Positions 1-6,136 of a stretch of 12,481 nt of DNA are shown here, piece after piece. Each line of letters begins with the position of its first letter. The first letter of the stretch is position 1. The position numbers and the translations under genes are program-made. The notes under the pieces were generated by a model. It saw only the letters and a program-made list of their open reading frames with translations. It had not been told where the DNA came from and made no database searches. The DNA comes from Deltaproteobacteria bacterium (GTDB lineage: Bacteria > Myxococcota_A > UBA796 > UBA9615): positions 1-12,481 of the forward strand of contig JAJDAI010000561.1 of NCBI GenBank assembly GCA_029261955.1, read 5' to 3'.

Positions 1-1
1 C

Positions 2-2200
2 CCCGACCCCGACGCCGCTGCGCGCTCGCGGGTGCAGCTGACGAATCACTACGGCCTGAGCTCGCAGTGGTTCGAGGTGAACAAGAACGACAAGAAGGCC
101 ACCGCGGCGGCGACCGACTACATCCTGCAAGCCCTCCAGAGCGTGGCGTACAGCTACCACCAGAAGGCGCAGGAGACCGAAGACCCGAACGACTACCTGC
201 TCGCGTCCCAGAAGTACCTCGAGTACCTCGAGCGATACCCCTTCGCGAAGAACGCCTACGAGCTGAACTACTACCTCGCTGACACCTACTACGGCGTCGG
301 GGCGATGAAGTTCCAGGACAGCAACGGCAAGTGGGTCAACGGCTTCGAGAAGGCCATCGAGCAGTATGCCGTCCTCTTCGGCTTCCCCGAGGACCAGTAC
401 GAGTCCGCAGCGATCCAGGGGATCATGTTCTCGTACAACCAGCTGTGGACCACGGGCGAAGGCGCTGCGGTCGACCAGCAGCCGGAGGCGCTCGAGAACA
501 TCAAGCCGCCGCTCGGTCAGACCGTGCAGTTCAAGCGCGCCGAGTTCACCGACCTCGAGAAGAACTACATCCGCTCGGTCCGCTGGCTGCAGCGCGAGGT
601 TCCCGCGGACCCGCGGCTGCCCACGCTGCTCTACGACGTGGGCCAGATCTACTACTACAAGAACCACCTCGACCCGGCCCGGCGCGTCTTCGACGAGATC
701 ATCGCCGCCTACCCCGAGACGGACGAGGGCGCCTACAGCGCCTCGCTGACGGTCAACAGCTACCTCTACACGGGGGAGCTGGGCAAGATGCGGGAGGCCA
801 CGGAGCGCTTCGCGTCCATGACGCTCGGCCTCGACCCGGTCGTGCAGGACACCCGCAACGCCGCCTTCGCGGGCCTGGCGAAGGACTCGCTCTTCAAGGA
901 GGGTGAGACGGCCTTCAACCAGGATCGCTTCGAGTGCGCCCTGCTGTCCTTCCTGGACTACTACGACAAGTACTCAGTGAACGTGACGGACGAGAGCCCG
1001 CAGAACCTCGACCTCGCGGTCTACAACGTCGCGCAGTCCTACTCGAAGCTGGGCAAGGCGACCGAGTCGAACGTCTGGTACGAGAAGATGCTCGCGGACT
1101 TCCCGCATTCCCCGCAGGCGCCCGCCACCTTCTGGCGCATGGCCAGCAACTTCGAGCGGGTGCTCGAGCTCGACAAGGCCGTTCAGTACTACCAGGACCT
1201 GATCACCTACCACCCGGACCACGAGGACGCGATGAACGCCCTCTACAACACCGCGTTCCTGCGGGTTGGCCTCGGGCAGTTCGAGCAGGCGGCCGGGACC
1301 TACGAGAGGTACCACGACGCCTACACGGACCAGGACGACGCGAAGATCATGCTCTTCCGCGCCGCCGAGATGTGGGAGGCGTCCGACGACCGCCGTCAGG
1401 CGAAGCGCATCTACGAGCGCTGGCTCGACCTCTACGGCGCCGACGACGCGGATCGCTGGGTCGAGACCCAGTTCAAGCTCGCCGGCTTCCTCCGCGACGA
1501 GGGCAAGGACCGGCAGGCTGACGCCAAGCTGGCCGCGATCTCCGAGTCCTACGCGACGGTCAAGGACGACCTCGGGGGCATCGGGCTCAAGATCACGGCC
1601 GACCTGGCCTTCCAGCCGCTGCTCGCCGAGTTCGTCGAGTACGAGGCCTTCAAGTTCCCAGAGGACATCAGCAAGCCCGACCTCGTGCTCGCCGCCTTCG
1701 AGCGAAAGCTCGAATGGAACAACGAGATCAAGGCATCGATGGACCAGTTCGTCCTCGACTACGGGGACTTCGAGTGGCAGACGGCGGCGCTCTACTACAA
1801 GGCGCTGTCCTTCAAGCGGCACGGAGACACCTGGGTGTCCTCGGCCAACCCCTTCGACTTCGAGAGCGACGACCCGGACGAGATCGACAAGGCCATCAGC
1901 TACCAGGACCAGCTGTTCGCGAAGGCGCAGCCCTTCTTCGACACGGCGGCGGAGGGCTTCAAGCAGGTCGTCCAGTTCGCGGTCGACAAGAAGCGCCACA
2001 CCCCGTGGGTGGACGAGGCGCTCAAGGAGCTGAACCGCACGGACCCGAACACCTACCCGGTGCCGAAGCCCGAGAACTCGACCGTCATCGAGTCCGACGC
2101 GCTCGATCTGCCGGCGTTCATCGAAGAGTCGCCGAAGACCGAAGCCACGCGGATGCGCGAGCAGGTCCGCCAGTTCGCGCTCAACGGGAGGCAGCCATGA
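2..2200 (+). CDS. Large tetratricopeptide-repeat (TPR) protein, 5' truncated, GltC/GltD-like by context
   Basis: The frame is open from the first bases of the window, so the true start and any signal peptide lie upstream. A GTG at 32 is the first start-type codon but has no good ribosome site. The visible 732 codons are rich in Tyr, Phe, Ala, Asp and Glu and contain repeated helix-turn-helix TPR units, for example around 626-740 (LLYDVGQIYYYKNHLDPARR), 1019-1120, 1130-1230, 1240-1325 and 1351-1437, with the usual A-x-x-x-Y/F and P-x-S pattern at repeat ends. No catalytic motif is seen. The family normally acts as a scaffold for protein assembly. Its ATGA overlap with the next TPR gene and the motor genes downstream suggest a periplasmic or outer-membrane-associated scaffold of an Agl-Glt/Nfs-like machine. 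Which Glt protein it matches cannot be settled without a search. Confidence 0.85.
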   Translation, partial: PDPDAAARSRVQLTNHYGLSSQWFEVNKNDKKATAAATDYILQALQSVAYSYHQKAQETEDPNDYLLASQKYLEYLERYPFAKNAYELNYYLADTYYGVGAMKFQDSNGKWVNGFEKAIEQYAVLFGFPEDQYESAAIQGIMFSYNQLWTTGEGAAVDQQPEALENIKPPLGQTVQFKRAEFTDLEKNYIRSVRWLQREVPADPRLPTLLYDVGQIYYYKNHLDPARRVFDEIIAAYPETDEGAYSASLTVNSYLYTGELGKMREATERFASMTLGLDPVVQDTRNAAFAGLAKDSLFKEGETAFNQDRFECALLSFLDYYDKYSVNVTDESPQNLDLAVYNVAQSYSKLGKATESNVWYEKMLADFPHSPQAPATFWRMASNFERVLELDKAVQYYQDLITYHPDHEDAMNALYNTAFLRVGLGQFEQAAGTYERYHDAYTDQDDAKIMLFRAAEMWEASDDRRQAKRIYERWLDLYGADDADRWVETQFKLAGFLRDEGKDRQADAKLAAISESYATVKDDLGGIGLKITADLAFQPLLAEFVEYEAFKFPEDISKPDLVLAAFERKLEWNNEIKASMDQFVLDYGDFEWQTAALYYKALSFKRHGDTWVSSANPFDFESDDPDEIDKAISYQDQLFAKAQPFFDTAAEGFKQVVQFAVDKKRHTPWVDEALKELNRTDPNTYPVPKPENSTVIESDALDLPAFIEESPKTEATRMREQVRQFALNGRQP

Positions 2201-3642
2201 ACCGCAGCTGGCTCGTCGCCCTGGCCCTCGCGATGGCCACCCCCGCCGCGGCGCAGCAGGCCGCCACGACGGAGGAGGCTCCGCCGGAGCGTCAGACTTC
2301 GCCCGACGGTCGGCTCCAGCAGCTGGACGCCTACGGCAACCCGCTGTTCGACGCCGAGGGCAACCCCATCTGGGAGGCGACGCCCGAAGAGAAGGCGCTT
2401 CAGGCCTACGAGGAAGCCCTCGTCCTGCACCGCGGCATCCAGGGCCAGCAGCCGGACCTCTTCAACGCGGCGTCGAAGCTGACCGAAGCGGTCAACAACA
2501 ACCCGAACTTCCGTGAGGCCTGGTTCAACCTCGGCATCGTCCAGCTCGAGCAGAACCTGGTGAAGGATGCCCAGCGCACCCTGCAGCGGGCGGCCGATCT
2601 GGACCCGAAGAGCGTCGAGACCTGGCTGGCCCTCGGCATTGCCTTCGAGCGGGACGGCATGTTCACCGCCGCGGACAACGCGTACGCCAAGGGGCTCTCG
2701 GTCGAGAACGAGAACGTCGCGCTGCTCAACGGCGTCGCCCGCCTCATGCGCAAGCGGGGCAAGTTCGACGAAGCCGCTTCCCGTGCGCGCGCGATCTTGA
2801 AGATCAACAGCAACAGCCTCGATGCCTACAACACCCTGGGCCTCTCGTACCTGGCGACCAACCAGTACGAGCTCGCGGACTTCGTGCTCATGAAGGCAGA
2901 AGCCTCGGTGCCCGGCGGCGACAAGAGCGCGTCGATCGCGGCGAACCGTGGGCTCGTGTTCTTCCGTCAGGGACAGGAGTTCGAAGCCGAGGAGCAGTTC
3001 ACGCGCGCTCAGGCTCTGGATCCCAAGCACCCCGGGGCCAGCGTCAACCTGGCGCACCTGAAGCTGAAGAACCTCGACTTCCAGGGCGCCTTGACCCTGC
3101 TCGAGACCGCGCACCGCGTGCTGCCAGCCAGCATTCCGGTCCAGCTGAACCTCGCGGTCGCGCGCCGCGGAACCGGCGATCTCTCCGGCGCGAAGTCGAT
3201 GCTCGAGGGCATCGTCGCGGCTGACGGGGAGTACGCGGGCGACGCGCTGCTGAACCTGGGCATCCTCTATGGCGACTTCCTGAAGAACCAGGACGCTGCG
3301 ATCGACATCTACAGGGAGTACATCGCGAAGCGGGAGGACGCCGGCGACGTGCTCGCCGAAGACGCCCCCGTGCGGGACTACCTCAAGGAAGCCGAGAAGC
3401 AGAAGCGACGTGAAGACAAGCGCCGCCAGAAGGATGCGAAGAAGGCTGCGAAGGAGGCAGCGAAGGCTGCAGCAGCCGCCGAGGAGGCCGCTGCGGCGGC
3501 CACTCAGCCCGCTCCGCAGCCGGTGGAACAGCCTGCAGAGCAGCCGGTCGAACAGCCTGCTGAGCAGCCCCCCGAGCCCGCTCCTGCCGATCCCGCTCCG
3601 GCGAACGATCCGGCGCCGGCACCCACTGGAGATCCCCAGTGA
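2197..3642 (+). CDS. Secreted TPR protein with Ala/Lys helix and Pro/Glu-rich tail (GltE-like by context)
   Basis: This 481-residue protein starts at the ATG that overlaps the previous stop (ATGA). GGGAGG at 2186-2191 sits 5 nt upstream. Residues 1-19 form a signal peptide (MNRSWLVALALAMATPAAA, cut before QQ). There is no lipobox Cys. Residues 45-60 hold an unusual DAYGNPLFDAEGNPIW stretch. TPR units run from about residue 85 to 380, with clear repeats at 107-137 (AWFNLGIVQLEQN), 141-171, 209-236, 246-277 and 281-311. Residues 395-436 form a highly charged then Ala-rich helix, probably coiled coil, and 437-481 are Pro/Glu/Gln repeats that could cross or probe the peptidoglycan layer. It is probably a periplasmic scaffold co-translated with the upstream TPR protein. 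The frame is open upstream to 1714, but that part only shadows the first gene. Confidence 0.9.
   Translation: MNRSWLVALALAMATPAAAQQAATTEEAPPERQTSPDGRLQQLDAYGNPLFDAEGNPIWEATPEEKALQAYEEALVLHRGIQGQQPDLFNAASKLTEAVNNNPNFREAWFNLGIVQLEQNLVKDAQRTLQRAADLDPKSVETWLALGIAFERDGMFTAADNAYAKGLSVENENVALLNGVARLMRKRGKFDEAASRARAILKINSNSLDAYNTLGLSYLATNQYELADFVLMKAEASVPGGDKSASIAANRGLVFFRQGQEFEAEEQFTRAQALDPKHPGASVNLAHLKLKNLDFQGALTLLETAHRVLPASIPVQLNLAVARRGTGDLSGAKSMLEGIVAADGEYAGDALLNLGILYGDFLKNQDAAIDIYREYIAKREDAGDVLAEDAPVRDYLKEAEKQKRREDKRRQKDAKKAAKEAAKAAAAAEEAAAAATQPAPQPVEQPAEQPVEQPAEQPPEPAPADPAPANDPAPAPTGDPQ
3517..3564 (+). repeat. 24-bp tandem repeat (two units) inside the TPR gene
   Basis: Units 3517-3540 and 3541-3564 match at 22 of 24 bases and encode the peptide repeat QPVEQPAE twice. 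The unit is a multiple of three, so copy-number change would keep the frame. Shorter Gln-Pro repeats flank it. It probably sets the length of the extended tail of the protein. Confidence 0.8.
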
Positions 3643-3653
3643 GATCGCAGGAC

Positions 3654-3683
3654 TTGCATTCCCCGATCGCAGATCCTTATAAT
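3654..3683 (+). promoter_or_regulatory. Sigma70-type promoter ahead of the small secreted protein
   Basis: TTGCAT at 3654-3659 and a perfect TATAAT at 3678-3683 are 18 nt apart. Such an A/T-rich box stands out in this GC-rich DNA. The predicted transcription start is near 3690, only 2-3 nt before the ATG at 3693, which would make the message almost leaderless. The promoter could also drive the motor genes downstream, independently of the TPR genes. Confidence 0.6.
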
Positions 3684-3692
3684 CCCGCGGCA

Positions 3693-3974
3693 ATGCTTCA
3701 GGACCGTGGAATCTGGACACGAGTTGGTGCGATCGCCTTGGCCATCGCGCTCGGTTTTGTCCTTGTCCCGCTTCAGGCGGGAGACGCCCTGGCGCAGCGC
3801 AAGAAAGTCGTGTTTGGCGAGGAAACCGGTGGCTCCGAGGTAATCGGCACCGTGCACAAGCCAGAGGTCGGCTACATCATTACGCGACAGGAGCAGGAGG
3901 ATCTCGAGACCCTCCAGCTGAAGGAAAGCTTCATCCCCAAGATCGTCAAATCTGTGGAGAAGAAGCCCTTCTAG
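3693..3974 (+). CDS. Small secreted protein of unknown function in the motor cluster
   Basis: This 93-residue product has a clear signal peptide (n-region MLQDRGIWTR, then a hydrophobic stretch to about residue 29, cut after DALA). The mature part is about 60 residues, rich in Lys and Glu. It has a V-I-G-T-V-H-K-P-E-V-G-Y segment followed by a Leu/Ile-rich amphipathic end (LKESFIPKIVKSVEKKPF). I do not recognise a named domain. Its place directly before the TolQ gene suggests a periplasmic accessory of the motor. I chose the ATG at 3693 because it gives a normal signal peptide and sits just after a TATAAT box. No Shine-Dalgarno sequence precedes it. The alternative GTG at 3639 (111 residues, GGAG at 3628-3631, GTGA overlap with the TPR stop) would add 18 residues before the signal peptide. 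Codon use is less G/C-biased than in the neighbours. Confidence 0.75.
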   Translation: MLQDRGIWTRVGAIALAIALGFVLVPLQAGDALAQRKKVVFGEETGGSEVIGTVHKPEVGYIITRQEQEDLETLQLKESFIPKIVKSVEKKPF

Positions 3975-4035
3975 ACCCTTCTGCGGGCCCGGGCTTCCGG
4001 TCCCCATCGAGTTCAGCTAAAAGGAGCCGGTCCTC

Positions 4036-4060
4036 GTGTCCGGCATCTAGCGGCGGACAC
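4036..4060 (+). other. Hairpin in the spacer before the TolQ/ExbB gene
   Basis: GTGTCCG at 4036-4042 pairs perfectly with CGGACAC at 4054-4060 across an 11-nt loop. No T-run follows, so it is not a typical intrinsic terminator. It may stabilise or attenuate the message between the secreted protein and the motor genes. A second weaker inverted repeat, GAAAC/GTTTC, lies at 4063-4080. Confidence 0.45.
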
Positions 4061-4112
4061 AAGAAACCGCTTAAAGTTTCGCCCCAATTGTTCCGCTCGG
4101 AGGTTCCTCGGA

Positions 4113-4769
4113 ATGGATTTCGTCCTCAGCTTTTTCCGCGATGGCGGACCGTTCATGTACATCATCCTGGTGATCTCGGTCATCGCGATGGCGACGGTCA
4201 TCGAGCGGGGCTACATGATCCTGTTCCGCTACAACCTGAACGGTGCCGCCTTCATGGCGCAGGTTCAGAAGTTGATCATGGCCAACAACATCGACCGGGC
4301 GATCAAGCTCTGCAACGCAGAGTCGAACGCCGCCCTCACGAAGGTGCTCAAGGCCGGGCTGACCCGCGCCAACCGCAGCGCTCTGGAGATCCAGAACGCC
4401 GTGGACGAGGCCACCCTCGAGGTCATCCCGCAGCTCCAGAAGCGCACGCCCTACCTGGGCATGTGGGCGAACGTCGCCACGCTGGTCGGCCTGCTCGGAA
4501 CGATTTCCGGTCTGGTCATGGCCTTCAAGGCCGTTGCGACCGCCGCGCCGGAAGAGAAGCAGACGATGTTGGCCGCCGGTATTTCCGTCGCCATGTACAC
4601 GACTGCGTTCGGCCTCATCGTCGCCATCCCGGTGATGATCTGCCACTCGATCATCACGAACCGCACGGTGAAGCTGGTCGACGAGATTGACCAGTACAGC
4701 GTGAAGCTCATCAACCTCCTGGCCGCCCGCCAGCGCGGCACCCTCAAGGAGGACGGCGGCGAGGGCTAG
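4113..4769 (+). CDS. MotA/TolQ/ExbB family proton channel protein (AglR-like)
   Basis: This 218-residue inner-membrane protein has the TolQ/ExbB layout. TM1 is at about residues 14-35, followed by a cytoplasmic helical region at 40-115. TM2 covers about 117-140 and contains LLGTISGLVMAF, and TM3 covers about 155-178 and contains VAMYTTAFGLIVAIP. The LLGT-x-x-G and TTA-x-GL-x-VAIP motifs are hallmarks of the family, whose subunits form a pentamer around two ExbD/TolR helices and use the proton gradient to do work across the envelope. GGAGG at 4099-4103 lies 9 nt before the ATG. Two ExbD genes follow directly. The FHA/AgmX-tail partner and TPR neighbours make an AglR-type motor more likely than a plain Tol-Pal or TonB system. 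No Pal, TolB or TonB-receptor gene is seen here. Confidence 0.93.
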   Translation: MDFVLSFFRDGGPFMYIILVISVIAMATVIERGYMILFRYNLNGAAFMAQVQKLIMANNIDRAIKLCNAESNAALTKVLKAGLTRANRSALEIQNAVDEATLEVIPQLQKRTPYLGMWANVATLVGLLGTISGLVMAFKAVATAAPEEKQTMLAAGISVAMYTTAFGLIVAIPVMICHSIITNRTVKLVDEIDQYSVKLINLLAARQRGTLKEDGGEG

Positions 4770-4791
4770 TCCCTCGACTCCATCCTTTTCT

Positions 4792-4812
4792 GGGAACCTC
4801 GTTGAGGTGCCC
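4792..4812 (+). other. Hairpin between the TolQ and first ExbD genes
   Basis: GGG-A-ACCTC at 4792-4800 pairs with GAGGT-G-CCC at 4804-4812 around the loop GTT, giving eight base pairs with one A-G mismatch. No T-run follows. It may tune the ExbB to ExbD ratio by mRNA stability or partial termination. Confidence 0.4.
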
Positions 4813-4862
4813 GCGGTCCATACGAACCACGGCGCCACTACACCAGGCGGAGAAACTCGGGC

Positions 4863-5498
4863 ATGAGCGATCACAAGCCATCGTCACGGCGGCGGTCATT
4901 CGAGGAAGAAGAGCTGGAGCTCAACCTGCTCCCGTTCATGAACCTCATGACGCTCCTCATCCCGTTCCTTCTGGCTTCGGTCCAGTTCGTCACCCTGGCT
5001 GTCATCGACTCGTCGTTGCCCGCCATCGGCGCCCCGGACCCGAGCAAGCAGAAGGACAAGGATGAGACGCCTCCGCTGAACCTGACCATCGGTGTGACCG
5101 ATGAGGGGTTCACGGTCGCAGGCAGCGCTGCGGTGCTGGGTTGCGAGAAGGGCGGCGGGGACAAGGACGACACCTGCACGACCGTCCCCAAGCGCGCGGA
5201 CAGCAACTACTGCGCGGAGACCCAGTGCGCTGGTGACCCGGGCTGCCGACCTGACCCGGCCTGCCACGACTTTGAAGAGCTTCACAAGCTCGTGGCTCAG
5301 GTGAAGGACTTCGACGGCGACGGGGACGGGATCCCCGACTACGAAGACGAGCAGAACGTGATCATCGCGCCCAACGCCGAGATCCCCTACGCGGTCCTCG
5401 TCGGTGTCATGGACGCCACCCGCGACTTCAAGCCTGACGGTGAGACCGAGCGCAAGGACCTGTTTCCTTACGTGGTCATCGCCGGCGGCGTGAAGTAG
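4863..5498 (+). CDS. ExbD/TolR-like protein with Asn at the proton-site and an acidic Cys-rich insert
   Basis: This 211-residue protein has a charged cytoplasmic N-terminus (1-19), one membrane helix (about 22-48) and a periplasmic domain. The helix begins NLLPFMNLMTLLIPFLL. Compared with the family pattern N-x-x-P-L-x-D, the proton-carrying Asp is replaced by Asn27. The periplasmic part starts with an ExbD-like strand (PLNLTIGVTDEGFTV, 71-85). It is then interrupted by a segment with six Cys (94, 105, 117, 122, 128, 134) and an Asp-rich loop at 149-162 (DFDGDGDGIPDYED) resembling thrombospondin type-3/EF-hand calcium loops. It returns to an ExbD-like end (IPYAVLVGVMDATRDF, 174-189; LFPYVVIAGGV, 200-210). 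At 211 residues it is longer than typical ExbD (about 140). GGAG at 4849-4852 precedes the start. It likely pairs with the following ExbD protein. Calcium binding and disulfides are inference. Confidence 0.88.
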   Translation: MSDHKPSSRRRSFEEEELELNLLPFMNLMTLLIPFLLASVQFVTLAVIDSSLPAIGAPDPSKQKDKDETPPLNLTIGVTDEGFTVAGSAAVLGCEKGGGDKDDTCTTVPKRADSNYCAETQCAGDPGCRPDPACHDFEELHKLVAQVKDFDGDGDGIPDYEDEQNVIIAPNAEIPYAVLVGVMDATRDFKPDGETERKDLFPYVVIAGGVK

Positions 5499-5522
5499 CC
5501 CGAGCAGGACTGGACGGAACCA

Positions 5523-6014
5523 ATGCCTGTCAAGACGCGCCGCGCACCGGCCGAAGCCAAGCTGAACATCACCTCCTTGATGGACATCATGACCATCATC
5601 TTGGTGTTCCTGCTGAAGAGCTACTCCACCGAGGACATCCAGATCGCGCCCTCGGATGATCTCCGTCTGCCGGTCTCCTCCGCCCAGAAGCCCCCCGAGC
5701 TGGCCGTGAATGCGGTTGTCTCGCAGGCGGCCATCACCGTCGACGGCGTGAAAGTCGTGGACGTGGCCGGTGGAGTCGTCGGCGAGGAGTACAAGCGGGG
5801 CACGCTCATCTCCCCTCTCTTTGATATCCTCAAGGAGAAAGCAGACGAGGCGAAGGCCATCGCCGAGGCGCGGGCTTCGGTCGACTTTACGGGGAGGCTC
5901 CTCCTCCAGTGCGACAGGGACATTCCCTTCAGCCTCGTTCGCGAGGTCATGTACACCGCAGGGCAGGCGCAGTTCGCCGAGTTCAAGTTCGTCGTCTACA
6001 AGGGGGGCGAGTAG
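5523..6014 (+). CDS. ExbD/TolR-like proton channel stator subunit with canonical Asp
   Basis: This 163-residue protein has a short basic N-terminus and a single membrane helix at about 15-34 (LNITSLMDIMTIILVFLLKS). Asp21 stands where E. coli TolR and ExbD carry their essential proton-binding Asp. The periplasmic domain follows, with strand motifs ELAVNAVVSQAAITVDG (59-75), LLLQCDRDIPFSLVREVMYT (126-145) and the final FAEFKFVVYKGGE, which match the usual ExbD fold ending. Length is near the family norm. The spacer after the previous gene is 24 nt with a weak ribosome site, which suggests coupled translation. With the preceding Asn-bearing ExbD it resembles the AglQ/AglS pair of Myxococcus. I do not assign which is which. 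Confidence 0.92.
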   Translation: MPVKTRRAPAEAKLNITSLMDIMTIILVFLLKSYSTEDIQIAPSDDLRLPVSSAQKPPELAVNAVVSQAAITVDGVKVVDVAGGVVGEEYKRGTLISPLFDILKEKADEAKAIAEARASVDFTGRLLLQCDRDIPFSLVREVMYTAGQAQFAEFKFVVYKGGE

Positions 6015-6019
6015 CCCTC

Positions 6020-6052
6020 CAGGGAGTCCGCGCCCCAGTGGAAAACTCCCTG
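6020..6052 (+). other. Hairpin after the second ExbD gene
   Basis: CAGGGAGT at 6020-6027 is complementary to ACTCCCTG at 6045-6052, an 8-bp perfect stem with a 17-nt loop, starting 6 nt after the TAG stop. There is no T-run. It may act as a 3' end stabiliser or partial terminator of the motor message. Confidence 0.45.
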
Positions 6053-6078
6053 ACAGGTGCAGTACGGAAACACACAAT
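6050..6078 (+). promoter_or_regulatory. Possible sigma70 promoter ahead of the FHA/AgmX-tail gene
   Basis: CTGACA at 6050-6055 (five of six to consensus) is 17 nt from CACAAT at 6073-6078 (four of six). A start near 6085 would place the strong hairpin at 6092-6119 at the very 5' end of the message. The match is moderate, and readthrough from the motor genes is equally possible. Confidence 0.35.
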
Positions 6079-6091
6079 CCGTGCCGAGGAA

Positions 6092-6119
6092 CCGGGTTCG
6101 GAATCAATCCGAGACCCGG
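6092..6119 (+). promoter_or_regulatory. Strong hairpin just upstream of the FHA/AgmX-tail gene ribosome site
   Basis: CCGGGT-TCGGA at 6092-6102 pairs with TCCGA-(G)-ACCCGG at 6108-6119, 11 base pairs with one bulged G and a 5-nt loop ATCAA. The ribosome site AGAGG at 6126-6130 begins only 6 nt later. It could protect the 5' end, limit ribosome access, or be a target for a regulator. A role is not shown by sequence alone. Confidence 0.5.
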
Positions 6120-6136
6120 GTGGCGAGAGGACCTGA

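Noticed and set aside
1714..2196. Upstream extension of the second TPR gene
   Set aside because: It overlaps the first TPR gene in another frame and would bury the clear signal peptide that starts at 2197 behind a good ribosome site.
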